Assembly (NCBI RefSeq): GCF_947251545.1 | Contig: NZ_OX366362.1 | Coordinates: 806,001 to 870,000 of the forward strand | Reading direction: 5' to 3' | Length of the DNA: 64,000 bases | From: Wolbachia endosymbiont (group A) of Anomoia purmunda | GTDB lineage: Bacteria > Pseudomonadota > Alphaproteobacteria > Rickettsiales > Anaplasmataceae | Shown here: positions 1 to 8,483 of the stretch, piece by piece | Position numbering within the stretch: position 1 is the stretch's first letter | Layout of the letters: each line of letters starts with the position of its first letter | The notes under the pieces: model-generated | The model's input: the letters and a program-made list of their open reading frames with translations, nothing else | What the model was told of the DNA's origin: nothing | Databases searched by the model: none | Position numbers and translations under genes: made by a program

Positions 1-573
1 TACTCTCACCATCAATGTGAGTATTACTGGAATTTGAAATGCAGTGCCAAATGCAAACATAAATTGGAGAACAAGGTCTAAATATTCGCTAACTGATGGC
101 ATAAACTCTATCGGTATATCGAAGGATTTACCACTGTGTTCGAAGTTGATAAAAAACTTCCAGGCTAAAGGAAATATATAGTAATAGACTACAGTAGCTC
201 CCGTTACAAATAAAACCGGTGTTGCAATTAAGTATGGCAACAACACTGCCCTTTCACTTTTATATAACCCAGGTGCTAAGAACATATAGAATTGCCATGC
301 AAACACAGGAAAAGAGAGCAAAAGTGCACTCATTACAGCAACCCTAAGATATACAAAAAATGCCTCTGTTAAGTCTGTGTAAATTAAAGAAAAACCTTCG
401 CTACCTTTTGTTGCTTCTATTAAAGGTGCGAGTAAAAAACGATATATATTTTCCTTAAAGTAGTAACAAAAACCAAAAGCAACGCAAAAAAATAGAAAGC
501 AAAAGATAACTCTTGTTCTGAGTTCCGCAAAGTGCTCACAAAATGAAGCATACTTGTTTGGGTTTCCATTCAT
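1..573 (-). CDS. tatC: Sec-independent protein translocase TatC (partial, 3' end outside window)
   Basis: TatC is the polytopic inner-membrane core of the twin-arginine translocase, which exports folded proteins. The 191 visible codons start at ATG 573 and run off the window edge. The N-terminus carries the family signature HFAELRTRV just before the first membrane helix. Several hydrophobic segments follow, and the FGTAFQIPV motif of the later helices is present. TatC is usually about 250 residues, so roughly 60 are missing. Its ATG overlaps the TGA of gap in an ATGA arrangement, so the two genes are probably translationally coupled although functionally unrelated. Confidence 0.93.
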   Translation of the reverse strand, partial: MNGNPNKYASFCEHFAELRTRVIFCFLFFCVAFGFCYYFKENIYRFLLAPLIEATKGSEGFSLIYTDLTEAFFVYLRVAVMSALLLSFPVFAWQFYMFLAPGLYKSERAVLLPYLIATPVLFVTGATVVYYYIFPLAWKFFINFEHSGKSFDIPIEFMPSVSEYLDLVLQFMFAFGTAFQIPVILTLMVRV

Positions 574-1667
574 ACTTTACTATGGCTCAATAATGCTATG
601 TCTAACATTCTCAGTGAAAAAGCCCACTCATTGTCATACCACGCTGCAACCCTGCATATATCACCTGTAATATATGTACCAGTTAAATCCACAATTGCAC
701 TATAAGGGTTATGCACAAAATCTATTGAGACTAAAGGTTCCACGCATATAGAAAGTACATTTGACATTGGAGAACCCTCTGTCATCCTAGTACCCTCTGA
801 TGTCATCCGAGTAGCTGACACTGGGATCCAGAAATTAGATTCCAGCGTCACGCGCTGGAATGACGTAGAGGAGAGAGCTGCATCCTTAAATATTTCATTG
901 ATTTCTTCAACGGTCGCTTTCTTATCAGTCGTAAATTTAAAATCAACCATAGAAACATTGCTAACTGGAACTCTGACGGCAGTGCCATCTAGCTTTCCTT
1001 TTAATTCAGGGATGACAGAACCAATTGTTTTTGCTGCCCCGGTTGTAGTTGGCACCATAGATAGTCCGCAAGCCCTTGCTCTACGCAAATCTTTATGATT
1101 ACCATCAAGAACATTTTGATCATTCGTGTAGGCATGTATAGTAGTCATAAAACCGCTTTTTATACCTAAACTGGAGTGTAGGACTTTCACAATCGGAGCA
1201 AGGCAATTTGTAGTGCAAGAACCTGCTGATATCACTTTATGCTCTTTTTCGAGCATATCGTTATTCACACCATAAACTATAGTGACATCAGCATCCGGAA
1301 CTGGAGCAGAGACAATTACTTTCTCTGCATTGTGCCTTATTGCTTCTTCACGTTTGTTGAATGCACCAGTACATTCAAGTATTACATCAACATTCCAAGG
1401 AATATTTTCAGGATTCCGTTCTCTATATAAAGAAAACTTTTTGCCATTTATAGAAATCCAATTTTGAGACTCATTAAAATCAATATCACCACTGAATTTG
1501 CCATGAACAGAATCATATTTAATCAAATGTGCATGCTGCTTTGCACTGAGCGATCCATTCACAGCTACAACTTCTATTTGTTTGCTATATTCTTCTATTT
1601 CGAAAATAGCACGCAATACGCCTCTGCCTATTCTACCCAGACCATTAATTCCTACACGAATCGTCAT
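570..1667 (-). CDS. gap: Glyceraldehyde-3-phosphate dehydrogenase, with in-frame palindromic-repeat insertion
   Basis: NAD(P)-dependent glycolytic/gluconeogenic enzyme interconverting glyceraldehyde-3-phosphate and 1,3-bisphosphoglycerate. The N-terminal Rossmann motif is GINGLGRIGRG and the catalytic cysteine lies in SAGSCTTNC. The C-terminal YDNEWAFSLRM motif is intact. I place the start at ATG 1667 (MTIRVGING), the family start; a TTG at 1679 would add four residues. The protein is about 33 residues longer than usual. The extra block (about residues 265-297, bases 777-875) is a translated copy of the intergenic palindromic repeat, inserted between FKDAA and GSPMSNVLS. The gene ends in an ATGA overlap with tatC. 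Confidence 0.95.
   Translation of the reverse strand: MTIRVGINGLGRIGRGVLRAIFEIEEYSKQIEVVAVNGSLSAKQHAHLIKYDSVHGKFSGDIDFNESQNWISINGKKFSLYRERNPENIPWNVDVILECTGAFNKREEAIRHNAEKVIVSAPVPDADVTIVYGVNNDMLEKEHKVISAGSCTTNCLAPIVKVLHSSLGIKSGFMTTIHAYTNDQNVLDGNHKDLRRARACGLSMVPTTTGAAKTIGSVIPELKGKLDGTAVRVPVSNVSMVDFKFTTDKKATVEEINEIFKDAALSSTSFQRVTLESNFWIPVSATRMTSEGTRMTEGSPMSNVLSICVEPLVSIDFVHNPYSAIVDLTGTYITGDICRVAAWYDNEWAFSLRMLDIALLSHSKV
777..875. repeat. Palindromic repeat inserted in frame within gap
   Basis: The 99 bases contain the same arms (ATCCAG...CTGGAAT, GTCATCC) seen in the intergenic palindromes, including a TTCCAGCG/CGCTGGAA inverted pair at about 839-859. The length is a multiple of three and the reading frame of gap is open on both sides. 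Related insertions occur in ccmF in this window. Confidence 0.85.
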
Positions 1668-1781
1668 CTCTTCATTCAAAAAATTTAATTATAGAGGATA
1701 TCACTTGATATTCCATTCTATTCTTTTGCTTTTCTATTGATATGAACATTATAGCAAGGAGACAGGACTAAAAACTTGCTT

Positions 1782-2245
1782 GACAAACTCCGCCAGCCCC
1801 CTTATCATAAAATTGAAGCTATTTATTTATCTTCGCAATCTGCAGATTAAAACGACAAAGGGAACTTTGTATTTGGCGTAAATCATGCTTAATTTTTTGC
1901 ACTATGTGCACCTCATGTCTTTATAAAACTTCTGGGTTTCTACCTATACAAGACGAAACGCGCTTATAAAGCGTTTAAGACATCAAAAGACGTCAAATAG
2001 AACAAGGGAGAATTTGAATACTAGCTACCCTAGGTTTTCTTTGCCTTTTTTTCTGCTTAGTAAATTTTTTAATCTTTATAGCTAAAAGTTAGTTGCAGTT
2101 TAAATGCAGCTGAGTCGCGGTTACTAAGTGTAAAAAACATAAAAAAACGCCAATACTGAAAATAGACAATGACTAGGGTTTCTTTTGCCTGTTTTTCGTT
2201 TGGTAAGTTTCTTAATATTCATGGCTAAAGATTGCACGAATGTTG
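1782..2245. repeat. Dispersed intergenic repeat (two related blocks)
   Basis: This non-coding stretch holds two versions of a motif, near 2033-2090 and 2173-2230, built around TTTGCCTTTTTTTC..TTAGTAAATTT and ending in (A/T)TAGCTAAA. The same motif recurs at about 58368-58415. The CGCCAGCCCCCTTAT stretch near 1790 also recurs near 58122. No plausible gene was seen from 1680 to 2690. Confidence 0.6.
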
Positions 2246-2267
2246 CAATTACAAAAGCGTTTCTACT

Positions 2268-2560
2268 AGGAGGGTGTCATCCCAGTGCTCCTTTTTTGTC
2301 ATCCCAGTGTCAAGCACTGGGATGACAAAAAAGAGGCTACTCGGATGACAAGAAAGGAGCACTGCTATTATAGAGTGAAATGAGATCCCAGTGTCAAGCA
2401 CTGAAATGACATCATAGGGGCTTGCATGACATCATTCTTTTTCTTGGATCCAAGTAGTCAGGGCACTGGGATGACATCATAGAGGCACTAGGATGACACC
2501 TTGACAATCGTCATTCCGCTACTTGTTAGCGCCGCGGTGGTATGACGTAGAATTTTATAA
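2268..2560. repeat. Cluster of palindromic repeats
   Basis: Several overlapping copies of the GTCATCCCAGTG...CACTGGGATGAC palindrome lie here, followed by a second type (GTCATTCCGCTACTTGTTAGCG, near 2511). Spacing is irregular and copies are degenerate in places, which argues for dispersed palindromic elements, not an array. Confidence 0.8.
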
Positions 2561-2698
2561 CCCAGTGTCCAATCTGGATTCCAGTTAGCATTTTTAGTAA
2601 CTAAGAAAAGTGCTTCCCCCTTTTAGAGCACTGCATATAATAGATTTAACATTGCAGTGCATTGTGCAAACAAAATTCCCAACACTACAGGAGGCCTT

Positions 2699-3232
2699 AT
2701 GAATAAGAAATTTCTCTATTCACCATTGTCAATAAAAAGCATAGGAGAAAACGGTGTATTTTCTGGTTATGCTAGCGTTTTTAATATAATTGATAAACAA
2801 AATGATCTGATATTGCCTGGATCATTTAAGAAAAATTTAAACAGAAATAAAATAAAACTCCTTTGGCAGCATAATCCTGACGAACCTATAGGTAGTATCA
2901 TAGATATTTATGAAAACGATGTTGGCCTGTATATAACCGCACATTTACTTTTGGGTATTCAGAAAGCAGAAGAAGTGTATTTGATGCTCAAAACTGGAGC
3001 AATTAACGGACTTTCCATCGGCTATATACCTATAGAGTATGATGTTGATCATAAAAGCGGAGCTAGAGTGTTAAAACAAGTGGAATTATGGGAAGTCAGT
3101 TTGGTCACTTTTCCTGCAAACTTAGCTGCTCAGGTAATCAATGTGAAAAATCAGAACAATGAACAGGAAGTGTTAGCAAGAGCGATAGGAAAAGCAAATG
3201 CTGTACTTACAGACATGTGTATTTCTGCTTAA
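2699..3232 (+). CDS. HK97-family phage prohead protease (orphan)
   Basis: Prohead proteases cleave scaffold and capsid precursors during phage head maturation. The start is ATG 2699, preceded by a clear AGGAGG at 2689-2694; an upstream in-frame ATG at 2657 lacks this. The 177-residue protein shows the family landmarks: FSGYASVF near the N-terminus, the histidine motif LLWQHNPDEPIG, the serine motif GAINGLSIGY and the WEVSLVTFPAN block. No portal, capsid or terminase gene adjoins it, so it is a stranded phage gene, probably a WO-type remnant. The reading frame is intact, so it could still be expressed. Confidence 0.85.
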   Translation: MNKKFLYSPLSIKSIGENGVFSGYASVFNIIDKQNDLILPGSFKKNLNRNKIKLLWQHNPDEPIGSIIDIYENDVGLYITAHLLLGIQKAEEVYLMLKTGAINGLSIGYIPIEYDVDHKSGARVLKQVELWEVSLVTFPANLAAQVINVKNQNNEQEVLARAIGKANAVLTDMCISA

Positions 3233-3367
3233 AGTGTATTAGGCGAGCAAAGACTTTACCATAATTTGACACCTGCATTAGTATTTGTTTAACATTTATA
3301 CTGATATATATAACTTTACTACTATTAAAATTTTCTGTAAATTAAAGTTAAAAAACAAGGTAATTTT

Positions 3368-4503
3368 ATGCCAAATATTAATAATACGGTTAATTATGAA
3401 ATTAATGTTAAACAAAAATACAGTTGGTCTACTGTATTTGCTTGGTTGTACCTAAAAACGATTGGACGAATACTACCAAGGAAATGGAACAAATGGACGG
3501 AAAATATTCTATATTGCGATAAAGCTACTGAAAGTAATGAAATTCGGACTGATAAAACAACAGATGAAAGTGCTCAAATTGATTTAAAACCTGAAGTTGC
3601 AGAAAAAGGGAGTCAAAGTGAAGTAATAAGTAAGGATGGAGAGGTTCAAACTGAAGAAAATAGTGAGTTCACTGATGAGAGTTGTTTTGATACTATAGTA
3701 AATGATGAATTCATTGATGAAGACTACGATAGTATGGAAGAAGTAAGCATAGAGGAGGATGAAGAATTGAATAAACAACTGGAAGATTAAGTCAGGAACT
3801 AGAACTTGAACGTTCACAAAATGTCCTTTTAGAAGAGGAAAATAGAGAGTTAAGGTCTAAACTTGTAGAACTTGAAAAGAATTATAGAGAATTGGCAGAA
3901 GATGCAGGTAAACGGGAAGAAGAGTTGGTAGGGGTGGAGGAAAAAGACCCAAAAATAAATAGTTTAATGCGGTTAAATGAAGGATTAGATGAAGATAAAA
4001 AGAAAATGGAAGCTGAAGTGGAGAATCTGAAAAAACAACTACAAAGTGCTCAGGAATCCAAACAACAACTGGAGGAAGGAAAAATTGATTTAGAAGGTAA
4101 ATTGAAAGATTTAAGCAGTCAATTAAGCACTGTAGTAAGCGAGAAAAAGGACTTAGAAAATAAGGTTGCTAGGTTACAAGAACAAGTTGAACATCTGAAT
4201 GCAGAACTAGAAAGAGTAAGAAGTATTGGAATATCGTCTATTGGAGAGTGTACAAAAACACTTGATGAAAATTTGAAATTAAAAAATCAACAGATTGAAA
4301 GTTCAACAACTGAACATGGACAACAAAATGCGAAAGAAAAGTCAAGAAATGGGAATGTTCAAAAAGGACAAACAAAGGTTCAAAAGCCAGATGCAGAGAG
4401 TTGTATGGGCACAGTTTCAAAAACCACTAACAGAATAAAAGGCATACCTAATTCCTTGATAAATTCCTCCGTATCTGTTCAGCAGAGTGGCAAAATAAGG
4501 TAG
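3368..4503 (+). pseudogene. Coiled-coil protein gene interrupted by a frameshift
   Basis: I do not recognise the family. The first frame (3368-3790) gives 140 residues: a basic N-terminus with an aromatic segment (WSTVFAWLYLKTIGRIL), then an acidic stretch. It ends at TAA 3788. Coding continues without a break in another frame from about 3787 (LSQELELERSQNVLLEEEN), running as heptad-rich coiled coil through 4503. The Glu/Lys/Leu-rich pattern is continuous across the switch, so this was one gene of about 375 codons. It resembles the coiled-coil gene at 50994-52541 in style. Likely a decayed surface or secreted protein; function unknown. Confidence 0.65.
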
Positions 4504-4529
4504 ACGAGAAAAGACAACTATAGGAATAA

Positions 4530-4745
4530 ATGGGTGTCATTTCAGTGCGTGACACTGGTTTCCATCCAAAAGGGTGTCATCCCAGTGCCCAGACACTGGG
4601 ATCCAGAAAATTTGATTGTGTACTATACAACATTTTCGATCAAAAGCTGGATTCCAGTGTCAAGCACTGGAATGACATCACAGGGGCACTGGAATTTTTG
4701 TTTCAATATTTGTACATTAGCCATGCATCTGAACAGATACATTCC
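4530..4745. repeat. Palindromic repeat pair with shared downstream tail
   Basis: Two palindrome units (arms ..CCAGTG/CACTGG..) flank a core containing ACTATACAACATTTTCGAT. The tail at about 4686-4740, ending CATCTGAACAGATAC, is repeated at about 8431-8483 and, inverted, near 27302-27358. Confidence 0.75.
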
Positions 4746-4785
4746 TCCTATATTGCACAAGCATACATCAAACCGCCAAAAATAG

Positions 4786-5961
4786 TTAAAGTAGGCTCTT
4801 AGCATAAAGCACCAGCTCCTCTTTTGTTAAAGTGTAGGAGCTGTCTTCCCAATGTTGCCTGAGCAACTCTAAGTTTTTACCTAAACTTTTTCCTGGCTGG
4901 TGACCTATACTTATTAAATCATCGCCAGATAAAGGAAATTTTGGAATATTGAATGTATTAGCAAATGAAATGTATTTATCAACATTTTCTCCAGACTCAA
5001 CACCACAAATTTTTACTAAATCACAATATAATTCTCTACCAAATAAAGATATGTATTTTTTTTGCTCTTTTTCTGAAAGTTCTGTTTTGATATCGTTGGA
5101 TAGTAAAAATAGCAGCTTTTTCTTTTGCTTGTTCGAAAGACGTAAAAACTTACTTATGTATTCTCCAAGACTTAGCCTGTCATTTTTTTTAGTAGTCCTA
5201 AGGAGTAACGCTAATTTTACTAGCGTATCGGTGCCTAAAAGAAGTGACGAAGACAGAATTTCGCATTTTACTTCTTTTGGGATAATCTTTTGCAAAACAT
5301 CAGATTCTTGCATGCTCTTAAGTGTTGGAAAAGGATCATTGCACTCCAGCAATTTAAGTATTTCATCTCTTATTCTCTCTCCAGAGAGGTTTTGGATCAT
5401 ATGCGAATGCTTTTTGCATACGCTTAGTATTTCATCACTCAAATCTCCGACACATATTTTTGCATGAAAACGAAATGCTCTTAAAATACGTAGATAGTCT
5501 TCTTTAATTCTATCTTCAGCGTTGCCTATAAAGTTTAATCTTTGCGCCTTTAAGTCCTCTATACCACCAAAGTAGTCATATATATGGCCATGCTTATCTG
5601 CATATAGAGCATTAAATGTAAAGTCGCGCCTTGAAGCATCCGCTTGCCAATTATTGGTAAATTCTACTTTTGCATGCCTACCATCACATTTCACATCATG
5701 CCTTAGTGTTGTGATCTCAAAAGATCTTTGATTTAGAACCGCAGTGATAGTTCCATGTTTTAAGCCAGTTGGAATAGTTTTTATATTACGGAGTTTTAGC
5801 GCTTTAATCGTTTGATTGGGAAGCAAATTAGTAGCTAAATCGATGTCGTGGACATCACGCTGCAAAATTGAGTCTCTCACACATCCGCCGACAAGCCTAG
5901 CCTCACCACCAAATTCCTCTATGGCATCAATAATTAAACTAGTCTCATGGTCAACTTGCAT
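4786..5961 (-). CDS. CCA tRNA nucleotidyltransferase / poly(A) polymerase family
   Basis: Class II nucleotidyltransferase that adds or repairs the 3' CCA end of tRNAs. The N-terminal head holds LVGGCVRDSIL and the metal-binding DID of DVHDIDLATN, followed by the RRDFTFNALY motif and the FIGNAEDRIKEDYLRILRAF nucleotide-recognition segment, all in family order. At 391 residues the length is normal. The helical C-terminal half is less conserved. The 3' end runs into repeat sequence but the frame is intact. Poly(A) polymerase is the alternative reading, since the two activities cannot be separated by sequence alone here. Confidence 0.92.
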   Translation of the reverse strand: MQVDHETSLIIDAIEEFGGEARLVGGCVRDSILQRDVHDIDLATNLLPNQTIKALKLRNIKTIPTGLKHGTITAVLNQRSFEITTLRHDVKCDGRHAKVEFTNNWQADASRRDFTFNALYADKHGHIYDYFGGIEDLKAQRLNFIGNAEDRIKEDYLRILRAFRFHAKICVGDLSDEILSVCKKHSHMIQNLSGERIRDEILKLLECNDPFPTLKSMQESDVLQKIIPKEVKCEILSSSLLLGTDTLVKLALLLRTTKKNDRLSLGEYISKFLRLSNKQKKKLLFLLSNDIKTELSEKEQKKYISLFGRELYCDLVKICGVESGENVDKYISFANTFNIPKFPLSGDDLISIGHQPGKSLGKNLELLRQHWEDSSYTLTKEELVLYAKSLL

Positions 5962-6043
5962 TTAGGTTAGTACGTACTGCAAGTTCATATTATATGAAAT
6001 GCTTGCAAAAGCCCTATATAAAAATATACAGGGCTATGAAAAT

Positions 6044-7147
6044 TTATTTTACAAGTATTTGTTGTGGATGAAATGGTTGTTCTACCATCGTTTCCTGCGT
6101 ACCACATCTTAGTAAACTTGAAGGGTTTTGCTCTTCAGAGCGCTCTATGCGCTGCTTTATATCACTAACGCACTGGTCTACAACATCACGAATTTTTCCA
6201 TCAGCATTTTCTGCCAATAACTTATCAAATCCCTTTTCAACCTCTGCTCTCTCAGAGATATCCTTTGAAAGGTTACAATATTCCAAGATCTCATCTAACT
6301 GAAGCTTTTTTGCTAATAGGAAATCTTCTTGCTCTTGAATTTCCTTAGTTACAATTTTAGCTCTAGAGTAATGGTTCCCTCCAAGATGTATTGTTTCTCG
6401 CTCTTTACTACCCCATAACTCGTCGTTTAATTTATAACTTTCACGATTAAATACCTGATTTAACTGATCATCATTATTTATCATTTGTGGATCTGGCTCA
6501 AACCTTTTTTGCTCCTCGCTATTATTATCTTTGTAGTAGACATTAATTTCAATGTTAGCTAAAGAAGCTAACATACTAATTTCTTCAATGAAAACAAAAT
6601 AACTTTGACTTTTTATTGCTTCAAGATAAGCTTGGTAGAGTTCAGAGTTATTAAGAAATGAGTGTGTAATAAATTCACTATTATATTGAGCATTGTACTC
6701 ATTTTTACCAAGGCCATGAAGAGCCTCTGCATATTCTCCTAAATCACGCATAGCTTGATCACGTGATATATTAAATTTGCTAACAGCTTTACTTACTAAC
6801 CTCTTCACATTATCTTCAGCATTTTCAATTTTCCTATTTGTTTGCTCAACCAACTCTTTTATTTTATCAGACTTACCAGTTAAATCCCCTGGCTTGTTTA
6901 AAAACATATTAAAAACCTTTTCTAGCTGAGCTCTTAAAGGAGCTGGCATACTTACATCATCTAAAGATGTAAATTGACTTAAAAATTTGTGCCATTCCAT
7001 TCTCATATCTTGCGCTCTTTCAGCTTTATATGGACCAGAGCTATTATCACCAAACACAGCATGAAAAAAACAATTGCCATCGCCCGCAGTATTATACTTA
7101 ACTACTTGGCTATTAGTTGGTAATTTCCGTTCCCTAGATTGAAGCAT
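6044..7147 (-). CDS. OTU-like cysteine protease (candidate deubiquitinase effector)
   Basis: OTU proteases cleave ubiquitin chains; bacteria living in eukaryotic cells use them as secreted effectors. The 367-residue protein has the catalytic DGNC box with FFHAV after it (Asp23, Cys26). The C-terminal catalytic histidine sits in GGNHYSRAKI (His259), the expected order and spacing for an OTU fold. The remainder, about residues 280-345, is charged and helical. There is no classical signal peptide, as expected for a type IV-secreted protein. It stands alone between the CCA enzyme and ychF, divergent from ychF. The family call is firm; the ubiquitin-cleaving role and secretion are inferred. Confidence 0.8.
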   Translation of the reverse strand: MLQSRERKLPTNSQVVKYNTAGDGNCFFHAVFGDNSSGPYKAERAQDMRMEWHKFLSQFTSLDDVSMPAPLRAQLEKVFNMFLNKPGDLTGKSDKIKELVEQTNRKIENAEDNVKRLVSKAVSKFNISRDQAMRDLGEYAEALHGLGKNEYNAQYNSEFITHSFLNNSELYQAYLEAIKSQSYFVFIEEISMLASLANIEINVYYKDNNSEEQKRFEPDPQMINNDDQLNQVFNRESYKLNDELWGSKERETIHLGGNHYSRAKIVTKEIQEQEDFLLAKKLQLDEILEYCNLSKDISERAEVEKGFDKLLAENADGKIRDVVDQCVSDIKQRIERSEEQNPSSLLRCGTQETMVEQPFHPQQILVK

Positions 7148-7256
7148 AATTTTTACCTTAATTTAAGCTATATGTTACTATACTAACAAATTGTAACTAA
7201 TTAAGTATAGCAGAAATTTTTAAATTATGCAATAGTTATAATTTTACATAGCAAAT

Positions 7257-8351
7257 ATGAGTTTTAACTGTGGTATAGTTGGGTTACCAAACATAGGAAA
7301 ATCAACCTTATTTAATGCGCTTACAGAGTCAAGTGCAGCCGAAGCTGCAAATTACCCTTTTTGCACAATCGAGCCAAATATAGGCAAGATTTCGATAAAA
7401 GACCAACGTTTGAAACAAATCGCAGCAATTGCAGGCTCAGAGAAGGTAATCTACAACCAATTAGAAGTTGTAGATATTGCAGGCCTGGTAAAGGGTGCGA
7501 GCAAAGGCGAAGGGCTCGGCAATAAATTTTTAAGCCACATCAGAGAAGTTGATGCCATCGTTCATCTGCTCAGGTGCTTTACGGATGACGATATCAGTCA
7601 TGTACACAGTAAAATAGATCCAATATCAGATGCTGAAGTGGTAGAAATGGAATTAATCCTAGCTGATATTGATAGCATAGAAAAAAGGCTTCCTCAATTG
7701 GAAAAGAAAGCAAAGCAAGGTGATAAAGAGCTAAAGAGACAACTTGAATTAATGCAAGAGGTATTAGCTACTTTAAAATTAGGTAAACCTGCAAGAAGTT
7801 TGGAGAATATCGATGGAGATGAGATGAAGTTGCTTCAATTGCTGACAACAAAGCCCGTTATGTACGTTTGCAATGTTGAAGATACAAATGTTATAACTGG
7901 CAATGAATTATCTAAAAAGGTAGAGAGAATGGCGGAGGAAAATAAAAGCAAATTTTATTGTATTTCAGCAAAACTTGAAGCAGATATTGTAAATCTTGAT
8001 AGTGAAGAGGAAAAACAGAGTTTTTTATCAGAATTTGGCTTACAAGAATCAGGCCTTGATGGAGTAGCGCGTATTATGTATGAAGTGCTGAGTATGATAA
8101 CTTTCTTTACTGTGGGCCCCAAAGAAGCACGGGCATGGCCAGTAAAAATAGGATCAACAGCTGATAAGGCAGCAGGTGTAATCCACACTGATTTTGAGAA
8201 AGGCTTTATAAAAGCAGAGACGATAAGCTTTGCAGACTACATAAAGTATGGAAGTGAACCGGCTTGTAAAGACGCAGGAAAAATTCGCTTCGAAGGCAGA
8301 GATTATATCGTACAAGATGGCGATATAATGCACTTTAGGTTTAATGTGTAG
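7257..8351 (+). CDS. ychF: Redox-regulated ribosome-binding ATPase YchF (Obg-family P-loop protein)
   Basis: Universally conserved P-loop NTPase of the TRAFAC/Obg group that prefers ATP and binds ribosomes. Residues 1-280 are the nucleotide-binding domain, with the P-loop GLPNIGKST and the switch II motif DIAGL. The AILADIDSIEKRL-like helical arm and the C-terminal TGS domain (FEKGFIKAE, IVQDGDIMHFRF) follow. The length of 364 residues is typical. Its start lies 109 bases from the divergent OTU gene, so the two may share a promoter region. Confidence 0.96.
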   Translation: MSFNCGIVGLPNIGKSTLFNALTESSAAEAANYPFCTIEPNIGKISIKDQRLKQIAAIAGSEKVIYNQLEVVDIAGLVKGASKGEGLGNKFLSHIREVDAIVHLLRCFTDDDISHVHSKIDPISDAEVVEMELILADIDSIEKRLPQLEKKAKQGDKELKRQLELMQEVLATLKLGKPARSLENIDGDEMKLLQLLTTKPVMYVCNVEDTNVITGNELSKKVERMAEENKSKFYCISAKLEADIVNLDSEEEKQSFLSEFGLQESGLDGVARIMYEVLSMITFFTVGPKEARAWPVKIGSTADKAAGVIHTDFEKGFIKAETISFADYIKYGSEPACKDAGKIRFEGRDYIVQDGDIMHFRFNV

Positions 8352-8430
8352 TTTATTATGCAGCCACTTATTTAAAGTTAAGTTTTCTGGATCCAAGTAG
8401 TCAGGGCACTGGGATGACAAGAAAGGGAGC

Positions 8431-8483
8431 ACTGGAATTTTTGTTTCAATATTTGTACATTAGCCATGCATCTGAACAGATAC
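8431..8483. repeat. Dispersed repeat tail interrupted by IS110 element
   Basis: Matches 4686-4740 up to CTGAACAGATAC, where the similarity ends at the boundary of the adjoining IS110-type element. This helps locate that element's edge. Confidence 0.6.

Noticed and set aside
2268..2560. CRISPR array from the repeated palindromes
   Set aside because: Copies vary in length and spacing, there are no regular unique spacers, and the same sequences are scattered through the window and inside genes.
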